From the NCBI GenBank assembly GCA_000585015.1, contig JFAX01000015.1, positions 24,013 through 65,768 of the forward strand: a DNA stretch of 41,756 bases, written 5' to 3'. Under the pieces are notes generated by a model that was not told the origin of the DNA, did no database searches, and saw nothing but the letters and a program-made list of their open reading frames with translations. The translations under genes were made by a program, and so were the position numbers. This document shows, piece after piece, positions 1 to 7,383 of this stretch. The DNA is from Candidatus Accumulibacter adjunctus. Lineage in GTDB: Bacteria > Pseudomonadota > Gammaproteobacteria > Burkholderiales > Rhodocyclaceae. How positions within the stretch are numbered: position 1 is the first letter of the stretch; each line of letters opens with the position of its first letter.

Positions 1-311
1 AGATTCGCGAGTCGCTGACGCGACTCTCACATTAACGATACGGCAAGCAAATCCGCCCGCCGCGCCGAGCCCAAGAGAACGATGGAAAAGTGCAGGATCT
101 GATGCATCGACATTCAGACTCTCCCCCTGCAGCCACGGCATGGTCGGCCTTGAATGCTGTGGTTCACTGAGCTCACCGGGTAAGCCACGCAGTCGGTGCG
201 GCCGATCGAGCCGGTCGCGTCGCAACGCGTCCCCTGCCCGGACGATTTCGGCTCGGGATGAGCTGGAATGCTGGGATGTCGCATGGACGGGCGATCGAAC
301 GGCATGGCCAG
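1..311. other. No recognisable gene; downstream flank of abiEii
   Basis: I see no convincing coding region, RNA gene or mobile element here. The open frames lack codon bias and resemble no family. The one structure is a perfect 7-bp stem with a TGAC loop at 9-26 (GAGTCGC/GCGACTC). It has no T-tract, so it is a poor intrinsic terminator candidate, although it lies downstream of the minus-strand toxin gene. Confidence 0.5.
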
Positions 312-1208
312 CTACCCGATTCCGGCGAGGAGTCGATCGATGAGATCGCTGGCCTGACGTTGTCGAAGCACCCTGGCGTCGCGAACTTCAGCGTCCTGCC
401 CTTCGCCCAGCTCGAACTTGGCCACCGAGACCGGTCCATCCTTGCGATAGCCCTCGGTCGCTTCGTCATTGGCGAAGCGTCGGCGAAGGACGTCCAGCGC
501 CTCTCGAATCACGGCCGCGTGGTTGCCAGCGAGCGATTGGCCGAAAGCTGCAACGACTGCATCGAGCCCCACCGGCGCGTGCTCGACGCAGTAGACCAAG
601 TCGTGGGCGTCCTTGCGCTCGAAGCGCTGGTCGAACGCGAACGCCTTCAGGCAGGTGAAGCTGACGATGTCGGCGTGCTTCACGCGCTCGGTCGCCACCC
701 CGTTCCCGCCGAGCAACTCGGCGCTGATCTCGGCCACCTGGTACAGGTCGAAGACGATCGACGAGTGCGGGATGTTGAGCGCCGAGATCGTGCCCTCCGT
801 CGGCAGCGGCTGCACGCGCCCGCCAGCGATCTGCGGCGCGTCGGCCAGCAGCTCCAGCACCATCAGCGCACCGTGCTCGGTCCGCGTCTGCCACCGCCAG
901 GAGAGCTTGACGCCCTGCTCGTTCTCGGCCCGCTCGAACCCCATGCGCTTGAGGTTCTCTTCGAGCGTGTGGTACGCCGCGGTGTCGGCCAGGATCTGCA
1001 GGTCGATGACGATGTCGACGTCCAGCGTGCCAGCGTGCGCGGGCACGACCGGCGGGCGCGCGGGGACGAGATACCGCGGCGTCAGGCCGCCGACCAGATG
1101 GACAGAGTCCTTCCACGGTCCCATTCCCCGCAGCAAGGTCACCTGCACCCGTTCGCAGCCGAGCGTGTACTCGTCTCTGTAGCCGTCCAGTGTCGCAGGC
1201 TTGGCCAT
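312..1208 (-). CDS. AbiEii-family nucleotidyltransferase (type IV TA toxin component)
   Basis: 298-residue nucleotidyltransferase of the AbiEii/DUF1814 type, the toxin half of type IV toxin-antitoxin and abortive-infection systems; members transfer nucleotides to a target and stop growth. The polymerase-beta-like core is visible: GG at residues 40-41 followed by DVD at 63-65 (the metal-binding acidic pair). The family's C-terminal RFERKDAHDLVY segment lies around 195-206, with KD at 199-200. Start: the ATG at 1208 overlaps the TGA of the upstream gene (ATGA), so the two are translationally coupled. The frame continues upstream without family similarity, so this ATG is preferred. No truncation is evident. 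The TA assignment is by family and pairing; toxicity and anti-phage activity are not shown. Confidence 0.85.
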   Translation of the reverse strand: MAKPATLDGYRDEYTLGCERVQVTLLRGMGPWKDSVHLVGGLTPRYLVPARPPVVPAHAGTLDVDIVIDLQILADTAAYHTLEENLKRMGFERAENEQGVKLSWRWQTRTEHGALMVLELLADAPQIAGGRVQPLPTEGTISALNIPHSSIVFDLYQVAEISAELLGGNGVATERVKHADIVSFTCLKAFAFDQRFERKDAHDLVYCVEHAPVGLDAVVAAFGQSLAGNHAAVIREALDVLRRRFANDEATEGYRKDGPVSVAKFELGEGQDAEVRDARVLRQRQASDLIDRLLAGIG

Positions 1209-2287
1209 CAGAAGCCGATTCTTTCTCGGCGCAGGTGTTCGGCCATCTCCTTGGCTCGTCCCTGGCCCCGCAGGAGATCGAGGTAGACCTGGATCGGACT
1301 GGCGAGCCAGACTCTTCCGACCCGTTCCCGAAAGAGCAGATCGCCGGACGACTTCGCCTCGATGACGGCGAGATTCGCGCCCTCGCTGACGATGCGCGCC
1401 CCGAGGTCGGCGATCGCAGCATCGGCCCCCGATCCCGCCGGCAGTCGGCATCGAACCTGCGAGACCGTCGACAGGAACGGGGCGTAGCGCTGCGCGGCGG
1501 CCTCGAAGCTGACGGCGTACTCGACGCCGCGCGCCTCGCAAACCTGGCCGAGGCGCTCGATCAAGCCGTCGGGCTTCATCGTGGGCACGAAGTAGCGTCG
1601 CAGCGCCGGCAGCCGGATCGAGCCCAGCTGCTTCACCCAGGCATCAAGTAGCGCCGCGGGCTCCCGCAGGTGCCTCTGCTTGCCGGGCCCCTGCCCACGC
1701 GACTCCAGCCAGTCGAGACGTTCCACTTCGGACAGCACCTGGGACGCCGTCGCCGGCGAAACCAGCGTCAGCTCGGCCAGGTCCTTCACGCCGAGCCAGT
1801 CCTGATGGCGAATCAGCAGGCCGTGCAGCACCTGCGCGCGCCGCCCGGTGAAAAGCGACCGCATGGACCGGGACAAGGACTTGGGAGGCGGCCTGTCGAC
1901 GTAGAGGTAGGCTCCCCGGCCCGGGAGGTAGAGGCTGCCGCCGCTGTCGTAGTACCCGACGCGCTCGGCTCGCAGCAGCTCCTTCGCCCCCGGCGAGATG
2001 AACTCGGCAACGAGGATCGCCAGTACCTCGCCGCCGCTCTCGCCGGCGGGTTGCTGACGGGCAAGGTCGCTGACCCGCCAGATGAGCTCACGTACGTCGC
2101 GCGGGTAGACGGCTTTCCGCACCTCGACGAGCGCGTGGGTGTGCGTGCCGAAAACGTCGAGCGCAAGGCGGGCGTCGTGCTCCGGCGCAGCGGCGGGTTC
2201 GAGTTCAGCTTGCACCTCGGGCAGCGACCGAAGTGCCGCGAGGAACTGGTCGATCAGCCCCGGTTGGCCGGCCTGTGTGGGAAACAT
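1208..2287 (-). CDS. AbiEi-family antitoxin/autoregulator with extra N-terminal domain
   Basis: 359 residues, partner of the AbiEii gene whose start overlaps its stop. A winged-helix region at about 153-210 (LTLVSPATASQVLSEVERL, then a Gly/Arg-rich wing) is typical of AbiEi antitoxins, which repress their own promoter. The C-terminal part (about 225-359), ending in VYLDLLRGQGRAKEMAEHL, resembles the AbiEi C-terminal domain that neutralises the toxin. Residues about 41-130 form an additional alpha/beta segment with VEVRK at 54-58, FISPGAKELL at 96-105 and GYYDSGGSLYL at 111-121. This is reminiscent of a PD-(D/E)XK-like fold, possibly inactive. The protein is much longer than the roughly 200-residue AbiEi of lactic streptococci. 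AbiEi is the best reading; a distant relative with a nuclease-like domain is the alternative. Confidence 0.75.
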   Translation of the reverse strand: MFPTQAGQPGLIDQFLAALRSLPEVQAELEPAAAPEHDARLALDVFGTHTHALVEVRKAVYPRDVRELIWRVSDLARQQPAGESGGEVLAILVAEFISPGAKELLRAERVGYYDSGGSLYLPGRGAYLYVDRPPPKSLSRSMRSLFTGRRAQVLHGLLIRHQDWLGVKDLAELTLVSPATASQVLSEVERLDWLESRGQGPGKQRHLREPAALLDAWVKQLGSIRLPALRRYFVPTMKPDGLIERLGQVCEARGVEYAVSFEAAAQRYAPFLSTVSQVRCRLPAGSGADAAIADLGARIVSEGANLAVIEAKSSGDLLFRERVGRVWLASPIQVYLDLLRGQGRAKEMAEHLRRERIGF

Positions 2288-2325
2288 GGTTACCGCCCCA
2301 TTCGACTATGCATCAACCATGGGCA

Positions 2326-2350
2326 CCATACCGAATATTTGGCGGAATGG
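2326..2350 (-). promoter_or_regulatory. Inverted repeat 1 upstream of abiEi (candidate operator)
   Basis: CCATACCG-N9-CGGAATGG, arms matching at 7 of 8 positions, with AATATT in the spacer, 39 bp upstream of the abiEi start. AbiEi proteins are known to autoregulate by binding inverted repeats in their promoter, so an operator role is inferred from position and symmetry. Confidence 0.5.
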
Positions 2351-2354
2351 CGAT

Positions 2355-2372
2355 ATTTACTGAACAGCAAAT
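2355..2372 (-). promoter_or_regulatory. Inverted repeat 2 upstream of abiEi (candidate operator)
   Basis: ATTTACTG-AA-CAGCAAAT, arms matching at 7 of 8 positions, lying 4 bp beyond repeat 1 in an AT-rich patch of otherwise GC-rich DNA. Two adjacent repeats fit the two-site autoregulation known for AbiEi, but the two repeats here differ in sequence from each other. Confidence 0.4.
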
Positions 2373-2465
2373 CTACGATCTGCGGCGAGCTGAAGGTCCA
2401 GGCGCCATGATCATCGCATCTCCGGCAGCGAGCAAGCCGAAAGTCCGCCAGCTGCCGGCGCCGCC

Positions 2466-3803
2466 CTACTGCAGCGCGCCCGGCGACAACGGCTTGCCCG
2501 GCAGCAACGGCAGGGTCTTCGCCGGCAGCCGAAACTCCGCCGTCGGCGTCAGGCTCTGGCCGCGGACGAAGCCGGGGGTCTGCGCCCTGCCGCGCAGCGG
2601 CGAGGCCTGCGGCAAGGCGAAGGGCAGATCATCGGCGACAGCCAGGGTGCCGGTGGCGACGACGTGGTTACCGTCGTGGCGTCCCGGCCCCTGCGGCACG
2701 AAAATGCCGCGCCCGACGAGCAGGTTGTTGATCGCCCAGACCTCGGTCGCTGCCGGCAGTCGCTCGCTCCAGACCTGCAGGAAGCGCCCGCCGGGCGTGT
2801 CGTCGACGAGGGTGTTGTGCGCCAGATAGAGCGCATTGTCCGGCCAGCGCTCGCCTTCGGCGCCATAGGAAACGACGACCGGGTTGTCGGTCGTCGCGCT
2901 CTGCCCGATGATGTTGCCGATCACCCAGGCGATTCCGCCGTTGGGAAATTCGAGCTCGTACGAGGCGCTGCCGCCGACCCCATCGACGAGCAGGTTGTAG
3001 AGGATCGAACTCTCGCGCGCCCGCGACTTGATCAGGTGTCCGAGGTAACCCTGTTGAAAACGGCTGCCGCTGACCCTCAGGCGGGCGATCGTGCCGGCGT
3101 AGAGCAGATGGTGCAGCGCACCGGCATGGCGGGGAGCAGCGCCGAACTCGCTGTTTTCCACTTCGAGGACGGCGTCGGCCGCGTTGCTCGTGAGAATGCC
3201 CATCTCGTTGTCGAAGAAGGCACAGCGGACGACCTTCAGGTGGCCGCTCTCGAAACGGATGCCGGCGCCGTTGCCGGCAGCGACGCGCGCGCCGCGGAAC
3301 TCGAGGTTGTCGATCGTCATCTGCGCACTGCGCACCACCCACAGTGCCTTGCCTTCGGCGCTGTCGCCGTCGGCGATGAGGACCGGCCGCCTGCCGACAC
3401 CGCGAATCGTCAACCGGTCCTGTGTCCACACCACCGCCTGCCGACGGTACTCGCCCGCGCGGATCTCGATCGTGTCGCCGTCGCGTGCCAGGCGCGCCGC
3501 TTCGCTGATGCTGCGCACCGCTTCCCGCTCACCGACGACGATCGTCCGGCCGCTGCCGGCCACCGCCGGCTGGCCATCGGCGGCCGCGCGCTGACCGCCG
3601 GCTCGCTTGGCGACAGGCGTCTCGACGGGGGACGACACGGCTGCCGGGCTGGCCGCCGGCGGCCGCACGACCTCCAGCTGCCCCTGCTCGTTGCGGCGAA
3701 TCGTGCCGAGCTCGGTCGGCGCCGGCGGCAGGTTGTCGGCCGACAGCGGGCTGCCGATGGCAGCCAGTGCCAGCGCCGCGGTGGCGCAAAGTTGCCAGCT
3801 CAT
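2466..3803 (-). CDS. Secreted right-handed parallel beta-helix protein of unknown function
   Basis: 445 residues from an ATG at 3803. That start places a classic signal peptide (WQLCATAALALAAIGSPLSA, cleavage near residue 24) at the N-terminus; the frame is open further upstream but runs into kup. A Pro/Ala-rich linker (about 25-95) precedes a region with the cadence of a parallel beta-helix: TIEIRAGEYRRQAVVW, LTIRGVGRRPVLIADGD, MTIDNLEFRGARV, LKVVRCAFFDNEMGILTS, LRVSGSRFQQG, NALYLAHNTLVDD, VWAINNLLVGRGIF. These are pectate-lyase-fold or NosD-like coils. I cannot assign an enzyme activity or ligand. It begins 85 bp after the kup stop on the same strand and may be co-transcribed with it; no functional link is evident. 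Confidence 0.75.
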   Translation of the reverse strand: MSWQLCATAALALAAIGSPLSADNLPPAPTELGTIRRNEQGQLEVVRPPAASPAAVSSPVETPVAKRAGGQRAAADGQPAVAGSGRTIVVGEREAVRSISEAARLARDGDTIEIRAGEYRRQAVVWTQDRLTIRGVGRRPVLIADGDSAEGKALWVVRSAQMTIDNLEFRGARVAAGNGAGIRFESGHLKVVRCAFFDNEMGILTSNAADAVLEVENSEFGAAPRHAGALHHLLYAGTIARLRVSGSRFQQGYLGHLIKSRARESSILYNLLVDGVGGSASYELEFPNGGIAWVIGNIIGQSATTDNPVVVSYGAEGERWPDNALYLAHNTLVDDTPGGRFLQVWSERLPAATEVWAINNLLVGRGIFVPQGPGRHDGNHVVATGTLAVADDLPFALPQASPLRGRAQTPGFVRGQSLTPTAEFRLPAKTLPLLPGKPLSPGALQ

Positions 3804-3888
3804 GCGAGCCGGTCGCGCGTCGCGAGCGGCGGCAGCACACCCGGCCGGCGTATCCGCGAGCGCTGTCGCAGGATTCGCCGACGCGTCG

Positions 3889-5850
3889 TCAGCACAGCTC
3901 GACCTGCGCTCCGAGCTCGACGACACGGTTGGGCGGCAGCTTGAAGAATTCGGTCGCGGTATCGGCATTGCGGAACATCCAGTTGAACAGGGTCTGCCGC
4001 CAGTTTGCCATACGCGCCTGCTGTCCGGCGGGCAGACGGACGACCGTGTCGCGCCCGAGGAAGAACGAGGTGGTCATCATGTCGAAGGCGAGTCCGTCGG
4101 CGGCGCAGAGGGCGAGCGCACGCGGCAGATCGGGCTCGTCCTTGAAGCCGTAGGCGACATGGACGCGGTGGAAGCCCTGACCGAGCGCCTCGACGCGGAC
4201 ACGCTCGGCTTCGGCGACGTGCGGCACATCGGCAACCGCGACGTTGAGGACGACCACCCGCTCGTGCAGCACCTGGTTGTGGTTCAGGTTGTGCAGCAGG
4301 GCACGCGGCACCCCCTCGGGATGGGCGGTGAGAAAGACGCCGCTGCCGCTCACCCGTTGCGGCCCGCCGATGGCAATGCCGGCGATGAAGTCGGCGAGCG
4401 GAATCGACTGCTGCCGCTGCCTTTCGGCGAGCAGCCGACGGCCGCGTCGCCAGGTCGACAGGAGAACGAAGACGGCCGTACCGACGGCCAGCGGGAACCA
4501 GCCGCCGTCGACGATCTTGAGCACATTGGCCGCGAAGAAGGCGAAGTCGACGACGACGAAAAAGACGAGAAAGAGTGCCGCGCGCGGCCAGCTCCACTGC
4601 CAGAGGGCACGCACGACGACGAAGGCAAGCAGGGTGTCGATCATCATCGTCAGGGTGACGGCGATGCCGTAGGCCGAAGCCAGGTTGGACGACGAGCGGA
4701 AACCGAGGACGACGACGATCACCGTCAGCAGGAGCAGCCAGTTGATGTTCGGGACGTAGATCTGGCCCTTCTCGCGCTCCGAGGTGAAGCGTACCTGGAT
4801 GCGTGGGCAGTAGCCGAGCTGCATGGCCTGGCTGGTGAGCGAGAAAGCGCCCGAGATCACCGCCTGCGAAGCGATCACCGTCGCCGTCGTGGCGAGGACG
4901 ACCAATGGCAGAACCAGCCGCTCGTCGGGGACGAGGCGAAAGAAGGGGCTGGCGATCGCCTGCGGGTCGGCGAGGATCAGCGCGCCCTGGCCCAGGTAGT
5001 TCAGGTAGAGCAACGGGAAGACGAGGACAAACCACGCCCATTTGATCGCCCGCCGGCCAAAGTGTCCCATGTCCGCGTACAGCGCCTCGCCGCCGGTGAT
5101 CGCGAGGACGACCGAGCCCAGCGCGAGGAACGCCATGCCCGGCTGGCCAAGGCAGAAGGACAGCGCGTACCAGGGGTTGATCGCCGCCAGAACCGACGGG
5201 TTCTGGATCACGTTCCACAGCCCGAGCAGACCGAGGGTCAAGAACCACAGCATCATCAGCGGACCGAAGAGTGCACCGACTGCGGCGGTGCCATGGCGCT
5301 GGAAGACGAAGAGCAGGACGAGAATGACGACGGTGATCGGCAGCACCCAGGGCTTGAGCAGCGGTGTCGCCACTTCCAGTCCCTCGACTGCCGACAGCAC
5401 CGACATCGCCGGCGTGATGACCGCATCGCCGTAGAACAGCGCTGCGCCGAAGATGCCCAGCGCCGACATCAGCCAGAGCATACGCGGGGTCGCATTCGCG
5501 GTGCGCAGCGCCAGTGCCGTCAGCGCCATGATGCCGCCCTCGCCGCGGTTGTCGGCACGCATGATGAAGAGGACGTACTTCAGCGATACCGTGATCGTCA
5601 GCGCCCAGAAGACCAGCGACAGGATACCCAGGACGTTGCCCGCGCTGGGCGGCAGCGGGTGATGGCCGCCGAACACTTCCTTCATCGTATACAAGGGGCT
5701 GGTGCCGATGTCACCGAAGACGACGCCCATCGCAGCCACGGCAGTGACCGCCAGGCCCGATCGCCGTTCGCCGCCCACTGCTTCTGCTGCAAGCCTGTCG
5801 GTTCCCCGCCCAGTCGCCAAGACGCACCTCCCAAACCAGTCCACCATCAT
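3889..5850 (-). CDS. kup: Low-affinity potassium uptake protein Kup
   Basis: 653-residue inner-membrane K+/H+ symporter of the KUP/HAK/KT family. The N-terminus carries the hallmark GVVFGDIGTSPLYT (about residues 44-57), followed by about 12 hydrophobic segments up to roughly residue 440, including NRGEGGIMAL and GALFYGDAVITPAMSVLSAVEG. A hydrophilic cytoplasmic tail follows (VVVLNVAVADVPHV onward). It is a little longer than the usual 620-630 residues because of the leader before the first membrane segment. ATGs at 5850 and 5847 are both possible starts; the Shine-Dalgarno is weak. The frame remains open far upstream without similarity. Divergent from the CorA-like gene, so two cation transporters share a 138-bp promoter region. 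Confidence 0.93.
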   Translation of the reverse strand: MMVDWFGRCVLATGRGTDRLAAEAVGGERRSGLAVTAVAAMGVVFGDIGTSPLYTMKEVFGGHHPLPPSAGNVLGILSLVFWALTITVSLKYVLFIMRADNRGEGGIMALTALALRTANATPRMLWLMSALGIFGAALFYGDAVITPAMSVLSAVEGLEVATPLLKPWVLPITVVILVLLFVFQRHGTAAVGALFGPLMMLWFLTLGLLGLWNVIQNPSVLAAINPWYALSFCLGQPGMAFLALGSVVLAITGGEALYADMGHFGRRAIKWAWFVLVFPLLYLNYLGQGALILADPQAIASPFFRLVPDERLVLPLVVLATTATVIASQAVISGAFSLTSQAMQLGYCPRIQVRFTSEREKGQIYVPNINWLLLLTVIVVVLGFRSSSNLASAYGIAVTLTMMIDTLLAFVVVRALWQWSWPRAALFLVFFVVVDFAFFAANVLKIVDGGWFPLAVGTAVFVLLSTWRRGRRLLAERQRQQSIPLADFIAGIAIGGPQRVSGSGVFLTAHPEGVPRALLHNLNHNQVLHERVVVLNVAVADVPHVAEAERVRVEALGQGFHRVHVAYGFKDEPDLPRALALCAADGLAFDMMTTSFFLGRDTVVRLPAGQQARMANWRQTLFNWMFRNADTATEFFKLPPNRVVELGAQVELC

Positions 5851-5938
5851 CCGCGTCCGGTGACGAGCAAGCGCAGCCGATGATTCGGGCGATCGGCCCA
5901 AGGGGCGGAGAAAGGTCCACCGGCTTGCTCCGGGCGCG

Positions 5939-5944
5939 TACAAT
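5939..5944 (+). promoter_or_regulatory. Possible -10 box of the corA-like gene
   Basis: TACAAT, about 45 bp before the ATG, in the kup/corA-like divergent intergenic region. No good -35 at the right spacing is visible, so this is tentative. I see no Mg2+-sensing (M-box/ykoK) riboswitch-like sequence in the leader. Confidence 0.25.
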
Positions 5945-5988
5945 CCCGCTTTTTCGCCGCGGCACCAAGCCAGACCGGGAGGACCGCC

Positions 5989-7365
5989 ATGAACCAAGAA
6001 TACATCAGGCCGGCCGAACCGGAAACCCTGCAACAAAGACTCGCCGAGGTGCACCTCACCGAGGTGCGGTCGCTGCTGTCGCTGCAGAAACTGGTCGAGG
6101 ATCTGGTCCGCGAGCAGGGAGCGGGCGAGGAAAACGGCGTCGACAGCGAGGTCGAGCAGCAGTACCGTCGCGAGCTGCGGCAGAAACTGAAGCTGATGCC
6201 GGCACGGGAGGTCGCCTACATCATCGAATCGCTCGATGCCGCCGAGCGCCTCGTCGTCTGGGAAGAGGTCAAGGAGGGCGCCGACGCGATTCTCGCCCTG
6301 CTGCCCGACGACGTCCTCGAGGAACTGATCGACGACAGCCACTATCGCAACGAGAAGATGGCGATCACCGCGTTCGAGCTGCGCGACGGCAGGCTGCACC
6401 AGATTCCGGTCAGCGGCCCCGACGATCTGGCGAGCATCAAGCCGATCTGGGTCGACCTGATCGCCCCGACGAAGAAGGTCCGCGGCTGGCTCGGCCAGAT
6501 GTTCGACATCGACGTGCCGGACCCCGGCAACCTCACCGACCTCGAGGCGAGCGCCCGCTTCTACGTCGACGAGGAAGGCCATACCCACCTGCACTCGGAC
6601 TTCCTGCTCGACACGCGCGAGGAATCACGCAACGTTCCGGTGGCGATGATCCTGCACGAGCAGGTGCTGTTCACCGTGCGCAGCGAGGAACTGCCGGTCT
6701 TCCGCCTGCAGCGGGCACGCGCGCGCACGCGCCCCGGCTACGTCAGCAACGGCACCGACGTGCTGATCGATCTCTACGCCGCGGACGTCGAGTACTCGGC
6801 GAGCGCGCTCGAGGACATGTACGGCGAGCTCGATCGCGTCGGACGGCAGGTGCTGCGCTCGCACACCAGCGACCAGGAGGCGTCGAGAATCCTGGTGGCG
6901 ATCGCGGAAGCCGAGGATCTCAACGCCCGCACCCGCCGCAGCGTCCTCGATGCCCGCCGTGGCCTGTCGTTCCTGCTGCGTGGCAAGTTCCTCAGCGAGG
7001 CGCAACACGCCGACGTGCGCGAGATCCTGCGCGACATCGAATCGCTCGACGGTCACACGGCCTTTCTCTTCAACAAGATCAACTTCCTGATGGACGCCAC
7101 CGACAGCGCGATCAACATCAACCAGAACAAGGACATCAAGCGGCTGACCGTGCTCAGCGTCATTTTCATGCCGATCAACGTCCTCGCCGGCATGGGCGGC
7201 ATGTCGGAGTTCTCGATGATGACCGAGGGAATCCCCTGGCCGATCGCGTACACCGGCTTCGCCTGCACGATGGTGGCGATCGGCGCCCTGACCTACTATG
7301 GTCTGCGCCACTTCGAACGGCGCCGCATCAGCGCCCAGCAGCAGACACACCACCACGCGGACTGA
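5989..7365 (+). CDS. CorA-family divalent cation transporter with MgtE-N-like region and GMS motif
   Basis: 458 residues. Residues about 20-120 (REVAYIIESLDAAERLVVWEEV, ILALLPDDVLEELIDD) read like the superhelical MgtE N-domain or magnesium-sensor repeats. Residues about 125-390 match the CorA cytoplasmic funnel with its long pore helix (FLFNKINFLMDATDSAININQNK). Two membrane segments follow at about 392-412 and 422-442. CorA proteins carry the selectivity motif GMN at the end of the first membrane helix; here it is G404-M405-S406 (MGGMSEFSMM). Expected function: Mg2+ or another divalent cation uptake or efflux at the inner membrane. An SD (GGGAGG) lies 7 bp before the ATG. Divergent from kup. 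The family call is firm; transported ion and direction are open. Confidence 0.85.
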   Translation: MNQEYIRPAEPETLQQRLAEVHLTEVRSLLSLQKLVEDLVREQGAGEENGVDSEVEQQYRRELRQKLKLMPAREVAYIIESLDAAERLVVWEEVKEGADAILALLPDDVLEELIDDSHYRNEKMAITAFELRDGRLHQIPVSGPDDLASIKPIWVDLIAPTKKVRGWLGQMFDIDVPDPGNLTDLEASARFYVDEEGHTHLHSDFLLDTREESRNVPVAMILHEQVLFTVRSEELPVFRLQRARARTRPGYVSNGTDVLIDLYAADVEYSASALEDMYGELDRVGRQVLRSHTSDQEASRILVAIAEAEDLNARTRRSVLDARRGLSFLLRGKFLSEAQHADVREILRDIESLDGHTAFLFNKINFLMDATDSAININQNKDIKRLTVLSVIFMPINVLAGMGGMSEFSMMTEGIPWPIAYTGFACTMVAIGALTYYGLRHFERRRISAQQQTHHHAD

Positions 7366-7378
7366 GTCGCGGCGCGAC
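7366..7378. terminator. Short hairpin between convergent corA-like gene and hemL
   Basis: GTCGC-GGC-GCGAC immediately after the corA-like stop and 5 bp before the hemL stop. There is no T-tract; it may help separate two convergent transcripts but is too short to be confident. Confidence 0.2.
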
Positions 7379-7383
7379 GGGCC

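Noticed and set aside
1030-1060. PAHAGT peptide in the AbiEii toxin as a translated REP-type repeat
   Set aside because: The segment leads straight into the DVDIVIDL motif, where related nucleotidyltransferases have a similar loop, so it is probably native.
258-2410. Plus-strand open frames opposite the abiE pair
   Set aside because: Low-complexity shadow translations; the minus strand encodes recognisable AbiEi/AbiEii proteins with an ATGA overlap.
3607-5883. 758-residue open frame on the plus strand antisense to kup
   Set aside because: Composition is Arg/Asp/Glu/Gln-rich with no motif; it is the usual mirror frame of a high-GC gene. Kup on the other strand has clear family motifs.
5851-5988. 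Mg2+ (M-box) or c-di-AMP type riboswitch between kup and the corA-like gene
   Set aside because: 138 bp shared by two divergent genes is too short and shows none of the conserved core sequences I would recognise.
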